DNA of 13,974 nucleotides from JBPEWY01 sp052032225 (GTDB lineage: Bacteria > Bacteroidota > Bacteroidia > Flavobacteriales > Flavobacteriaceae). The translations under genes and the position numbers were made by a program. The stretch covers positions 1-13,974 of the forward strand of contig JBPEWY010000044.1 in NCBI GenBank assembly GCA_052032225.1, given 5' to 3'. Shown in pieces: positions 6,019-12,945 of this stretch; within the stretch, counting starts at the first letter, position 1, and the number at the start of each line of letters is the position of its first letter. The notes under the pieces are model-generated. The model saw only the letters and a list, made by a program, of their open reading frames with translations, did no database searches and was not told the origin of the DNA.

Positions 6019-6525
6019 TTATTTACGTTGTAAAAGCAATGCAGATAAAGCTGATATGATTAAACCAATAATCATAACCGTAGCAAACATTAACAAGCTG
6101 GTTAGTAAAGGGTTATCAAAATACTCCATTTGTTGCATTAGTTTTTCTTTTTGTTGTTCAAACTCTTGGGCCGGCATAGTATTTTTCATTTCGCTAAGCG
6201 TGTATTGCATATACTGCTCTGCAAAATCTGGGTTTATGTACGTTACATAAATGGCGTCTAAAATTGCAAAAGCAGTAGCAGCAAACAAGCTAATAAGCAA
6301 CCCAATGGCAAGAGCTTTTTTAAATGTTACAACGCCATTATTAACCGAGTCTCTGTAGTGTCTAATACCGTAATACACAAAAAGCAAAGAAACGGTCATG
6401 CTGGCATAACCAATAACTTCTTGTGTAGAAAAACTTAGGTTTTTACCAAGTGTCCATCCTAATAAAAACAGCACAACAATAGTAATGGCACTTTTAATAC
6501 CATATTTTTTTACAACGGTTTTCAT
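6019..6525 (-). CDS. DUF4199 family integral membrane protein
   Basis: A 168-aa protein with four hydrophobic segments: about 10-30, 37-55, 70-93 and 140-163. Between the third and fourth lies a charged region (about 98-135) containing MKNTMPAQEFEQQKEKLMQQ, probably a periplasmic helical hairpin. The pattern HYRDSVNNGVVTFKKALAIGL in the second loop is characteristic of DUF4199, a Bacteroidetes membrane family of unknown function. First gene of the operon with DUF1801 and VOC. A TAnnTTTG element lies 27 nt before its start. The upstream neighbour on the same strand is the membrane-anchored LuxR-type regulator, separated by 100 bp that include a hairpin, so it is probably a separate transcript, possibly with some read-through. 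Confidence 0.85.
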   Translation of the reverse strand: MKTVVKKYGIKSAITIVVLFLLGWTLGKNLSFSTQEVIGYASMTVSLLFVYYGIRHYRDSVNNGVVTFKKALAIGLLISLFAATAFAILDAIYVTYINPDFAEQYMQYTLSEMKNTMPAQEFEQQKEKLMQQMEYFDNPLLTSLLMFATVMIIGLIISALSALLLQRK

Positions 6526-6552
6526 ACTAAATAATGTTTAAAGGTTTATAAC

Positions 6553-6560
6553 CAAAAGTA
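6553..6560 (-). promoter_or_regulatory. Candidate -7 promoter element for DUF4199-DUF1801-VOC
   Basis: Minus-strand TACTTTTG fits TAnnTTTG and ends 27 nt before the ATG at 6525. No convincing -33 element at 17-23 nt. Position after the hairpin at 6591-6612 supports a new transcription unit. Confidence 0.35.
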
Positions 6561-6590
6561 AAGTATAAGCATAACAGAGAGCTCATACTA

Positions 6591-6612
6591 AAGTACCAAA
6601 ATTATGGTACTT
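6591..6612 (-). terminator. Hairpin, probable weak terminator after the LuxR-type gene
   Basis: AAGTACCA (6591-6598) and TGGTACTT (6605-6612) form a perfect 8-bp stem with a 6-nt loop, 13 bp beyond the stop codon of the regulator gene. On the minus strand the stem ends ...TACTTTAGTAT, a short and interrupted T-run, so termination may be partial. Confidence 0.5.
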
Positions 6613-6625
6613 AAGAGTTAAAAGG

Positions 6626-7039
6626 TTAAGAAGCAATAATTTTTAAGGCTTTAGCCTTTTGTATTGCTTGAGTTCTTCGTTTAACATGTAACTTACTGTA
6701 AATGTTAGAAACATGTGTTTTAATTGTACTTTCTGACAGGTGAAGTTTTTGAGCAATTTCTTGATTAGATAAACCATTGGCTATTTCACAAAGCACTTGA
6801 TATTCGCGCTGGGTTAAACCAATAGAGGCCAATTGCTTAGTATTTATTTCTGAAGTAGTGTTGTTAGCAGAGGCAGTTTTTTGAGTTAAAAGTAAACCAC
6901 TCACAAAAAAAACAGCTGCAACAATAGCAATAAAAATTTCTAAAGAAAGATTACCAACTAAAACATTGTATTTGCTTAGTTGTAGTAAGCTTAATACAGC
7001 TACAATTACAGCAGCGAAAACAAGAATAGTTTTTTTCAT
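6626..7039 (-). CDS. Membrane-anchored LuxR/GerE-type transcriptional regulator
   Basis: From the ATG at 7039 the protein has 137 residues: two membrane helices (about 4-21 and 33-52), a short polar linker, and a GerE/LuxR-type DNA-binding domain (about 73-135) with LTQREYQVLCEIANGLSNQE and HLSESTIKTHVSNIYSKLHV, the classical HTH signature. There is no receiver domain and no signal-binding module. The tiny hydrophobic hairpin places the DNA-binding part on the cytoplasmic face of the inner membrane. The ATG is preferred to a TTG at 7057, which would overlap the preceding stop codon and add MLTLSL before the helix. It lies 11 bp after the dehydrogenase stop codon, as the last gene of the rsmA-mgtE operon. 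Target genes are unknown; the adjacent DUF4199 operon is an obvious candidate. Confidence 0.85.
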   Translation of the reverse strand: MKKTILVFAAVIVAVLSLLQLSKYNVLVGNLSLEIFIAIVAAVFFVSGLLLTQKTASANNTTSEINTKQLASIGLTQREYQVLCEIANGLSNQEIAQKLHLSESTIKTHVSNIYSKLHVKRRTQAIQKAKALKIIAS

Positions 7040-7050
7040 TAGGCTTAAAG

Positions 7051-7989
7051 TTAACAAAAATGAGCTTTTATTTTGTTAACAATGGTTTGGGCTAACTTTA
7101 GGTAACTTTCATGAGTCCAACCGGCAATATGCGGTGTTAAAATTACATTATCTGCTTGGGTTAAATAGACAAATGCTTCCGGTAAATTATCGGATAAAAA
7201 TAAATTTTCGAACGATGTTTTTTCGTATTCTAAAACGTCTAATCCGGCTCCTAAAACGGTTTTGTTTTTTAGCGCTTCAACTAAATCGTTGGTGTTTACA
7301 ATTTTACCACGAGCCGTATTTAACAACCAAAAGGGTTTTGCAAATTGTTTGATAAATTGACGGTTAAACATTTGATTAGTTTCTGGTGTAAGCGGAACGT
7401 GAAAACTCAAAACATCGGTTTGCTCTTGCAGCTGTTGTAGTGTTACTTGTTTTGCAAAAGCATCACCTACATCAGGTAAAATATCGTAACAAATAACGTT
7501 TACGTTAAAGCCTTGTAGCTTTCTGGCAAAAGCTTTGCCCATATTACCATATCCTATTATACCAACCGTTTTACCATCTAACTCTATTCCTCTGTTTGCT
7601 TCTCTTAACCACTTACCGTTTCTAACCTGGTTGTCTGCTCTGTTTAAATTATTAAACAAAGAAAGTAACATGCCCAAGGCGTGTTCTGCAACAGCATTTT
7701 TGTTACCCTCCGGAGCTGCTATAAGTTGTATGTTTTTTTGCGATGCGTAGGCAACATCAATATTTTCTAATCCTGCACCAACTCTGGCAATAAATTTTAG
7801 GTTGGTAGCTTTATCTATAAAATGCCTATCTATTGTAAATCGGCTTCTAATCACAATACCATCATACTCCTGAATGATGTTTAAAATAGCTTCTTTAGCG
7901 CTGGTGTAATCTTCATCGTTTATAAACCCAAGATTGTTGAGTTCTTGTAATAACATTGGATGATTAGCATCTAAATGAAGAATTTTCAT
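7051..7989 (-). CDS. D-2-hydroxyacid dehydrogenase (phosphoglycerate-dehydrogenase-like)
   Basis: NAD-dependent oxidoreductase of the D-isomer-specific 2-hydroxyacid dehydrogenase family, 312 aa, cytosolic. The substrate-binding domain includes ARVGAGLENID (68-78); the Rossmann domain has TVGIIGYGNMG (141-151), and D169 at the end of the second strand suggests preference for NAD over NADP. Catalytic residues by family alignment are R227 in NTARG, a glutamate in DVLEYE (E254 or E256) and H287 in LTPHIAGWT. The sequence most resembles 3-phosphoglycerate dehydrogenase-like members, but there is no C-terminal ACT domain and no neighbouring serine-pathway gene, so the substrate is left open and no symbol is given. 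It starts 2 bp after the cupin stop codon, within the rsmA-mgtE operon. Confidence 0.88.
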   Translation of the reverse strand: MKILHLDANHPMLLQELNNLGFINDEDYTSAKEAILNIIQEYDGIVIRSRFTIDRHFIDKATNLKFIARVGAGLENIDVAYASQKNIQLIAAPEGNKNAVAEHALGMLLSLFNNLNRADNQVRNGKWLREANRGIELDGKTVGIIGYGNMGKAFARKLQGFNVNVICYDILPDVGDAFAKQVTLQQLQEQTDVLSFHVPLTPETNQMFNRQFIKQFAKPFWLLNTARGKIVNTNDLVEALKNKTVLGAGLDVLEYEKTSFENLFLSDNLPEAFVYLTQADNVILTPHIAGWTHESYLKLAQTIVNKIKAHFC

Positions 7990-7991
7990 AA

Positions 7992-8357
7992 TTATATTTT
8001 GGGATAATGAGTTTTTGTTTTTTCGTGAACAACATTTCCGGTATGAGCTGTAGATAATTTTTCGAATAAAAGCACATGAACCTCTTCGTTATTTTTAGTT
8101 TTTGGGTTGTGTTCTACTCCTTTTGGCACCACAATAATTTCTCCTTCTTTAACTATTTCTGTTCTGTCTCTAAATTGCATGTAAAGTGTACCTTTAATTA
8201 CCTGAAATAGTTCATCTTCGTTTTCGTGGGTATGCCAAACAAATTCTCCTTTTAGCTTAGCTAATAGCACTTGCATAGTATCTACTACAGCAATTTGGTG
8301 CGGATGCCAATGGTTAGAAAAAGCGTTAAACTTTTCTGTTATGTTAATGGGTTTCAT
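7992..8357 (-). CDS. Small single-domain cupin protein
   Basis: From the ATG at 8357 the protein has 121 residues forming one cupin barrel. Cupin motif 1 is visible as GEFVWHTHENEDELFQVIKG, giving metal ligands His, His and Glu, and motif 2 as GEIIVVPKGVEHNP, giving the fourth ligand His. The residue pattern suggests a bound divalent metal such as Fe, Mn or Zn. Single-domain cupins include dioxygenases, isomerases and sugar-binding proteins, and the reaction here cannot be assigned. A TTG start at 8381 would overlap mgtE by 11 bp and add eight residues, but the ATG 13 bp after the mgtE stop codon looks more natural. The next gene, a 2-hydroxyacid dehydrogenase, follows after 2 bp, so the two may act on related metabolites (inference). 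Confidence 0.85.
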   Translation of the reverse strand: MKPINITEKFNAFSNHWHPHQIAVVDTMQVLLAKLKGEFVWHTHENEDELFQVIKGTLYMQFRDRTEIVKEGEIIVVPKGVEHNPKTKNNEEVHVLLFEKLSTAHTGNVVHEKTKTHYPKI

Positions 8358-8370
8358 GATTGTTTGTGTG

Positions 8371-9723
8371 TTAGAAGCCAAGTACTATTTTGGCAATGTA
8401 AAAGAAGAGAAATATTCCAAAAATATCGTTGCTGGTTGTAATAAACGGACCGGTAGCGATGGCAGGATCAATACCTTTTTTATCTAAAATTATTGGGACA
8501 AACGTGCCGATTAATGCAGCAACAATTATAACCGATAGTAGTGCTGCAGCAATGGTAAGACTAAATGAAATTTCGTAATCCATTATAAGTCCGAATGCAA
8601 TGATAATTAAAGCCAATGCAGCACCGTTTATAAGGCTTAAGCCAACTTCTTTAACTAAACGTTTCCAGAGGCTTCCTTTTACGGTTTTATTAGCCAAACC
8701 TTGTACAATAATTGCGCTAGATTGTACCCCAACGTTACCAGCCATAGCGGCAATTAATGGAGTAAAGAAAAACAGCTCTTTGTATTTAGATAGGGCATCT
8801 TCGTAGCCTTCCATAATAAATACACTTCCTAAACCGCCAAACAAGCCTAAAATAAGCCAGGGTAAACGTGCTTTAGTAAGTTCTAAAATGGTATCATCTG
8901 CTTCAACCTCTTGTGTAATACCTGCAGCAAGCTGATAATCTTTATCGGCTTCTTCTTTAATTACATCAACAATATCATCAATAGTAATACGCCCCACTAA
9001 TCTTCCCATTTCATCTACTACGGGGATTGCTTCCAGATCATACTTTTGCATTACTTTTGCAACATCTTCTGCTTTATCATGTACAGAAACAGAATCTACA
9101 TGAGGAATATAAACTTCACTTATTTGTGTTTTGGTTGATGTAGTTAGGAGATCTTTTAACGATAGCCTTCCTTTTAGCTTATCATCATTATCTACTACAT
9201 AGATAGAATGTACACGTGTAACATTTTCGGCTTGGGCGCGCATTTCTTTAACACAAGTAAGTACATTCCAGTTTTCGTTAACCTTAACAAGCTCTTTAGC
9301 CATGAGCCCCCCGGCAGTATCTTCATCATAGCGTAAAAGCTCTACAATATCTTTAGCGTGCTCTTTATCTTCTAATTCAGAGATAACTTCTTGAATACGC
9401 TCTTCGGGAAGTTCGGCAATAATATCGGCTGCATCATCTGTATCAAGCTCATCTAGCTCTTCGGCAATTTCTTTTGCAGAAAGTCCGGCTAAAATACGCT
9501 CTCTAATATCTTCATCTACTTCTGTTAAAACATCGGCTGTTTTTTCACTATCCAGAAGTTTTATTATGTACGTTGCCTCGTCTAAATTAAGCTCGTTAAT
9601 AATCTCAGCAATATCTGCATAGTGAACGTTTTCAAGGAGTTCTAATAGAGTTTTGTCTTTTTTATTCTCTATTAACTCTTGAATTTGCTCTATTAATTCT
9701 TCGCTGAGTTTAAACGGTGTCAT
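8371..9723 (-). CDS. mgtE: MgtE-type Mg2+ channel/transporter
   Basis: Mg2+-gated magnesium channel of the inner membrane. The 450-aa protein has the same length as the Thermus thermophilus MgtE of known structure and the full domain order: an acidic superhelical MgtE-N domain (about 1-130; motifs DELDTDDAADIIAELP and RYDEDTAGGLM), two CBS domains (about 135-200 and 202-258), a plug helix (about 262-285), and five membrane helices from 286. The pore-lining signatures are TPLIAAMAGNVGVQSSAI (321-338) and GIDPAIATGPFITTSNDIFG (417-436), in which D433 corresponds to the selectivity-filter D432 of the Thermus protein. Many acidic residues in the N domain fit Mg2+ sensing. Its start overlaps the 3' end of rsmA by 14 bp, which implies translational coupling. 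No separate Mg2+ riboswitch is seen, since no intergenic space exists. Confidence 0.96.
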   Translation of the reverse strand: MTPFKLSEELIEQIQELIENKKDKTLLELLENVHYADIAEIINELNLDEATYIIKLLDSEKTADVLTEVDEDIRERILAGLSAKEIAEELDELDTDDAADIIAELPEERIQEVISELEDKEHAKDIVELLRYDEDTAGGLMAKELVKVNENWNVLTCVKEMRAQAENVTRVHSIYVVDNDDKLKGRLSLKDLLTTSTKTQISEVYIPHVDSVSVHDKAEDVAKVMQKYDLEAIPVVDEMGRLVGRITIDDIVDVIKEEADKDYQLAAGITQEVEADDTILELTKARLPWLILGLFGGLGSVFIMEGYEDALSKYKELFFFTPLIAAMAGNVGVQSSAIIVQGLANKTVKGSLWKRLVKEVGLSLINGAALALIIIAFGLIMDYEISFSLTIAAALLSVIIVAALIGTFVPIILDKKGIDPAIATGPFITTSNDIFGIFLFFYIAKIVLGF

Positions 9724-10486
9724 GTTCTATCTTCTGGGTTAACAAAATGAAGTCTTGAACACTTAATTGCTCCGGACGTTGCCCAAAGATAGTATCTTCT
9801 TTTAAATTATCAGAAAGGTCTAAGCTTTTTAAGCTGTTACGCAACGTTTTTCGGCGTTGGTTAAAAGCTGTTTTTACAACTGTAAAAAATAGTTTTTCGT
9901 TACAGGGTAAGGAGTAATTTTCTTTGCGTTGTAAGCGTAAAACCCCCGACTTTACTTTTGGAGGCGGATTAAACACATGTTCAGATACGGTGAATAAATA
10001 TTCTGCCTTATAAAAGGCTTGTATTAAAACCGATAAAATACCGTAGGTTTTGCTTCCTTCTTTTTGGCATACACGCTCTGCTACTTCTTTTTGAAACATT
10101 CCTGTAAACTCCGGAACATACTCTTTTATTTGCAGTAGTTTAAAAAGTATCTGAGATGAAATGTTGTACGGGAAATTACCCGTAATAGCAAAAGGCTTTT
10201 GTTTTAGTGTAGTAACAATATCGTGCTTTAAAAAATCGGCCTCAATTATGTTATTACTCAATGTTGGGTAATTTTCATTTAAATAGGCAACAGACTCTGT
10301 GTCTATCTCAATAACGTAAGTAGTAACCGGTTTTTGTAATAAGTATTTAGTGAGCACACCCATTCCGGGACCAATTTCTAAAACGGTGTTGTAGCTGTTT
10401 AATGTTAGGGTATCAGCAATTTTTTTGGCGATGTTTTCATCGGTTAAAAAATGCTGTCCTAAATGTTTTTTGGCCCTAACACTCAT
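9710..10486 (-). CDS. rsmA: 16S rRNA (A1518/A1519-N6)-dimethyltransferase
   Basis: RsmA (KsgA) dimethylates two adjacent adenosines in the 3'-terminal helix of 16S rRNA during 30S assembly, using S-adenosylmethionine. The 258-aa protein shows the N-terminal signature AKKHLGQHFLTDENIAKKI, SAM-binding motif I EIGPGMGVLT (37-46), the acidic residue at the end of strand 2 (VIEID, 58-62), ADFLKHD (83-89), and catalytic motif IV N104-F-P-Y107. The C-terminal helical RNA-binding part contains VFNPPPKVKSGV and AFNQRRKTLRNSL. Its start codon shares one base with the stop of the DUF4286 gene (TAATG), and its end overlaps mgtE by 14 bp. Length and motifs are typical. Confidence 0.97.
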   Translation of the reverse strand: MSVRAKKHLGQHFLTDENIAKKIADTLTLNSYNTVLEIGPGMGVLTKYLLQKPVTTYVIEIDTESVAYLNENYPTLSNNIIEADFLKHDIVTTLKQKPFAITGNFPYNISSQILFKLLQIKEYVPEFTGMFQKEVAERVCQKEGSKTYGILSVLIQAFYKAEYLFTVSEHVFNPPPKVKSGVLRLQRKENYSLPCNEKLFFTVVKTAFNQRRKTLRNSLKSLDLSDNLKEDTIFGQRPEQLSVQDFILLTQKIEHDTV

Positions 10487-10797
10487 TAATGCTCACTTAT
10501 AATTTCTAGCTCTGTTCTGAAAGCTACAAATTTATCGGCAAATTTTTTCATTCCTTCACCCCTTAGTCTGTCTGCATCTTCTTTATAGTAGCTTTCTAAT
10601 GCTTCTTTATTTGGTGCAATGTATTGTACAGAATAAGTAATCCCGCCCATTTCTTCTTCTACCAATACTTTTAGCATGCGTGCCGAAGTAAATTTTCCGG
10701 TAGCCAACATATCCGGAATGTGCTCATTACGCATCCAATTTAGCCACTCATCGTGCACGCTCTCATCTATATTAATAGTTACATTGTATAAATACAT
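10486..10797 (-). CDS. DUF4286 family protein
   Basis: A 103-aa protein matching DUF4286, a small alpha-beta (dimeric ferredoxin-like) family of unknown function: YNVTINIDESVHDEWLNWMR at the N-terminus, HIPDMLATGKFTSARMLKVL in the middle, and GGITYSVQYIAPNKEALESY. No membrane segment or signal peptide. The gene directly precedes rsmA in many flavobacteria, as here, with a 1-nt TAATG overlap that implies coupled translation. A role connected to ribosome maturation is possible by context only. It appears to be the first gene of the rsmA-mgtE operon, with a candidate promoter in the 52-bp gap behind the TPR gene. Confidence 0.9.
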   Translation of the reverse strand: MYLYNVTINIDESVHDEWLNWMRNEHIPDMLATGKFTSARMLKVLVEEEMGGITYSVQYIAPNKEALESYYKEDADRLRGEGMKKFADKFVAFRTELEIISEH

Positions 10798-10817
10798 ATA
10801 TTTTGCTGTTTTACGGG

Positions 10818-10848
10818 CAAAGGTAAGTAAGCATTTTTATTCTGGAAA
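10818..10848 (-). promoter_or_regulatory. Candidate promoter of the DUF4286-rsmA-mgtE operon
   Basis: On the minus strand, TTTC (10848-10845), 19 nt, then TACCTTTG (10825-10818). This is one base from the Bacteroidetes pattern TTTG-N19-TAnnTTTG. The -7 element ends 20 nt before the ATG at 10797. It is the best two-part promoter in the window. Confidence 0.55.
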
Positions 10849-10849
10849 G

Positions 10850-12637
10850 TTAGTTTATAGCATCGCCTCGTAAAGCACGGTATTTTTTTCTGGCCTCAAC
10901 AAAATGAATACTATCGGGGTGGTTAAATATTATTTTCTCTAAGTATGGCATGGCCTTTTCAGGCTCGTTAAAGGCATTGAGATAAAGTTTTGCAAGTTCA
11001 TACAAAGCATCGTCTGCAAGAATGCCGTATCCGTGAAATTCTATTATTTTTAAATAATTTACCAGCGCTTTATCGTATAACCCTAATGTTGTTAATAATT
11101 GGGCTTGTTTAAAAAGCGCTTCGTCTTCTATGCTTTCTCCTTTATGATTTTTTAAAATATCGTCTAAAAAAGCAATAGCTTCTTGTTTTTTATTTTGATA
11201 GGCATATAAGTGTGCTTTGGCATATTTTTTTAAGGCGGTTTGGGTAGAGTCTTCTAATATGTTATCTGTTATAAGTAAGCTAAGCTGCATGGCATCGTTA
11301 GCAATAAGTTGTGATGCCGATGATCTTAATACTTTTAATTGTGTATTGGCCCAATCAAAATCGCCTTTATAAAAACTGGTTTGTGCAACTTTAAATCGGG
11401 CATTCTGACCAATAACATGGTTTTTTAAACTCTTTTGAATTTGAGAGTAATATATAAGAGCTTCGTTAAAGCGTTCTGCATAAACTAAAATATCGGCTAA
11501 TGTCATTTTAAGCTCTGCTTGTTCAAAACGCGTTAACGGCAAACCCATGCTTTCTTTTAAAAAGCTAATAGCCAAATTAGGTTGCTCTTTTTTAAAAGCT
11601 AAAAAAGAGGCATAAGCATTTTGTAAATTAAGTGTTTCAGGGGTTTTGCCATACTGGTTTAAAAGGTTTTGGTACGTGCTCTCTACTTCTTGAATAGTTT
11701 TTTTGTTGGGCTGTTTTAGCTTTAGGTTAATAAGTTGCAAATGCGCATTAATTTTAGTTTTAATAGCTACTGCATTTTCTACTATATAGTTGTTAATTGC
11801 TTTAGCAGCGTCTGTGTCATTATGTTTTTGTGCTAAATTGGCTAACCGCTCTATACGTTGTAATGATGTACCTTCTGTAGCTCTATTGTATATAGCTTTT
11901 TCTTGAATAAAAGCACTCATGTATTGGTGCTGCTGTACAAATAGCCAACTTAGTAGCTCGTTCCATAATATATTAGGCTCTTTTTGTGCTTTTTTAAGCA
12001 ATGCCCTTTTTAACAATATATTGTTTTTATGTTCGGGGTTTTCGGTGATAAACTGACTAATATAATACAGCACATTGCTTTTAGAAGCTGTGTTAAACGT
12101 AATTACTTGCAAATAGTTATCGTACATTTTCTCAATATCGCCCTTTTCGCCATAAATTCTGGCGAGTTGAAAGTTGTAATTTGCCTTTGGATTACGTTCT
12201 GCACCAATGGTATAGGCTTGTATGGCGTAATCTAACAAGGCATATTTTTGAAATTGTAGTCCAACGGCATCAGCATACAGCGGTTGTTGTTTAACCGCAT
12301 TTAAAGCTTTATTAAAGTATTGGGTAGCTTTGGTGTTTTGGTTTTGAAGTTTGTAGGTGTACCCCATGTCTATTATTAAAGGAGGGTAAATACTACCGGA
12401 ATTTATTTTAGGAACAAGCAGTTGCTCTATTTTACTGTATTGCTCTAGTTGTTGATAGGAAGTTACCAGTTGTTGTAAATAGTCGGGTCTGGTAGGGTGA
12501 GTTTTCACTAATTGTTCGTAATAAACAGCAGCTTTCTCAAAATCACCATCTTTTAAGTACCGTCTGGCAATAGCATCGGTTTGAGACCAAGCTGATGTAA
12601 GACTACAAAACAAAACAAAAAGTAATAGCCAACGCAT
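10850..12637 (-). CDS. Secreted tetratricopeptide-repeat protein
   Basis: A 595-aa protein with an N-terminal signal peptide (MRWLLLFVLFCSLTSAWSQ, cleavage probably after the Ser or Gln near 18-19; the Cys at 11 is not in a lipobox). The rest is helical repeats of TPR type: clear units are DGDFEKAAVYYEQLVKTHP (31-49), NQNTKATQYFNKAL near 95-110, LLDYAIQAYTIGAERNP near 135-150, and toward the C-terminus GLYDKALVNYLKIIEFHG and the last unit, NEPEKAMPYLEKIIFNHPDS. The location is the periplasm or cell envelope, probably as a protein-interaction scaffold; no partner can be named. Flavobacteria commonly keep a TPR protein of this size upstream of DUF4286-rsmA. A TAnnTTTG element lies 19 nt before its ATG, and a separate candidate promoter for DUF4286 lies behind it, so it may be its own transcript. 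Confidence 0.88.
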   Translation of the reverse strand: MRWLLLFVLFCSLTSAWSQTDAIARRYLKDGDFEKAAVYYEQLVKTHPTRPDYLQQLVTSYQQLEQYSKIEQLLVPKINSGSIYPPLIIDMGYTYKLQNQNTKATQYFNKALNAVKQQPLYADAVGLQFQKYALLDYAIQAYTIGAERNPKANYNFQLARIYGEKGDIEKMYDNYLQVITFNTASKSNVLYYISQFITENPEHKNNILLKRALLKKAQKEPNILWNELLSWLFVQQHQYMSAFIQEKAIYNRATEGTSLQRIERLANLAQKHNDTDAAKAINNYIVENAVAIKTKINAHLQLINLKLKQPNKKTIQEVESTYQNLLNQYGKTPETLNLQNAYASFLAFKKEQPNLAISFLKESMGLPLTRFEQAELKMTLADILVYAERFNEALIYYSQIQKSLKNHVIGQNARFKVAQTSFYKGDFDWANTQLKVLRSSASQLIANDAMQLSLLITDNILEDSTQTALKKYAKAHLYAYQNKKQEAIAFLDDILKNHKGESIEDEALFKQAQLLTTLGLYDKALVNYLKIIEFHGYGILADDALYELAKLYLNAFNEPEKAMPYLEKIIFNHPDSIHFVEARKKYRALRGDAIN

Positions 12638-12889
12638 AATACAAAAGGGGTTTAGCCAAAGATACTTATAGAAAACGAAAAAAAGCGTTAAAGATTTTAA
12701 CAGATAATAGTCTCACGTTATATAAAGACTAAAATTACAAGCATCTTATAATCACTAAATGCTATAAATAATCTTGTGAGAATATTTTTATACATCAAGT
12801 TTTTTTTGCTTATTTTAGAGAAATAATTTACAAACAGAAGCAAAAAACACCTATATGTTGTTTGTTGTTATTTACAGAAAACTAAAACT
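12638..12889. other. Divergent intergenic region between TPR and GLPGLI genes
   Basis: This 252-bp AT-rich stretch separates divergent genes. It holds the TPR promoter at its left end and the duplicated GLPGLI leader block (12826-12889) at its right end. The middle has short inverted repeats: TAGTCT/AGACTA (12708-12713 / 12726-12731), TCTCAC/GTGAGA (12711-12716 / 12776-12781) and AGCAT/ATGCT (12740-12744 / 12759-12763). These are too short to prove a structure. No RNA gene or larger coding frame is recognised. Confidence 0.5.
12657..12664 (-). promoter_or_regulatory. Candidate -7 promoter element for the TPR gene
   Basis: Minus-strand TATCTTTG fits TAnnTTTG and ends 19 nt before the ATG at 12637, close to the spacing at DUF4286 (20 nt). 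No convincing -33 element. Confidence 0.45.
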
Positions 12890-12945
12890 ATGAGCATATT
12901 AACTTTAAGAGTACTTATTGTATTTACATTTATAAGCCACTTTGT
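12826..12945 (+). repeat. Direct repeat copy 1: GLPGLI leader plus signal-peptide block
   Basis: This block, 64 bp upstream plus the first 56 bp of the gene, recurs at 13702-13819. The coding parts differ at one base of 56. The upstream parts differ by about seven substitutions and a 2-nt indel. Similarity falls sharply after the signal peptide. Confidence 0.9.
12855..12893 (+). CDS. Possible 12-aa leader peptide overlapping GLPGLI gene 1
   Basis: A 12-codon frame, MLFVVIYRKLKL, starts at an ATG 35 nt before the GLPGLI gene and ends in a TGA that overlaps the GLPGLI ATG as ATGA. An equivalent frame of the same length precedes the second copy. The stop-start overlap is a classic coupling arrangement. 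No ribosome-binding site is evident, and translation is unproven. Confidence 0.3.
   Translation: MLFVVIYRKLKL

Noticed and set aside
5706..6250. Plus-strand open frames opposite the DUF1801 and DUF4199 genes
   Set aside because: They are antisense to well-supported genes and resemble no family.
7040..7057. TTG start for the LuxR-type regulator giving six extra residues
   Set aside because: It would overlap the preceding stop codon, while an ATG at 7039 gives a natural N-terminus (MKKTILVF) leading straight into the first membrane helix.
7051..7989. Naming the dehydrogenase serA
   Set aside because: It looks phosphoglycerate-dehydrogenase-like, but has no ACT domain and no serine-pathway neighbour, so the substrate is unproven.
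8358..8381. TTG start for the cupin protein overlapping mgtE
   Set aside because: The ATG at 8357 lies 13 bp after the mgtE stop codon and the cupin core does not need the extra residues.
12711..12781. A tRNA-sized segment closed by TCTCAC/GTGAGA
   Set aside because: No T-loop (TTCGA-type) sequence, no anticodon arm and no CCA; the length is coincidental.
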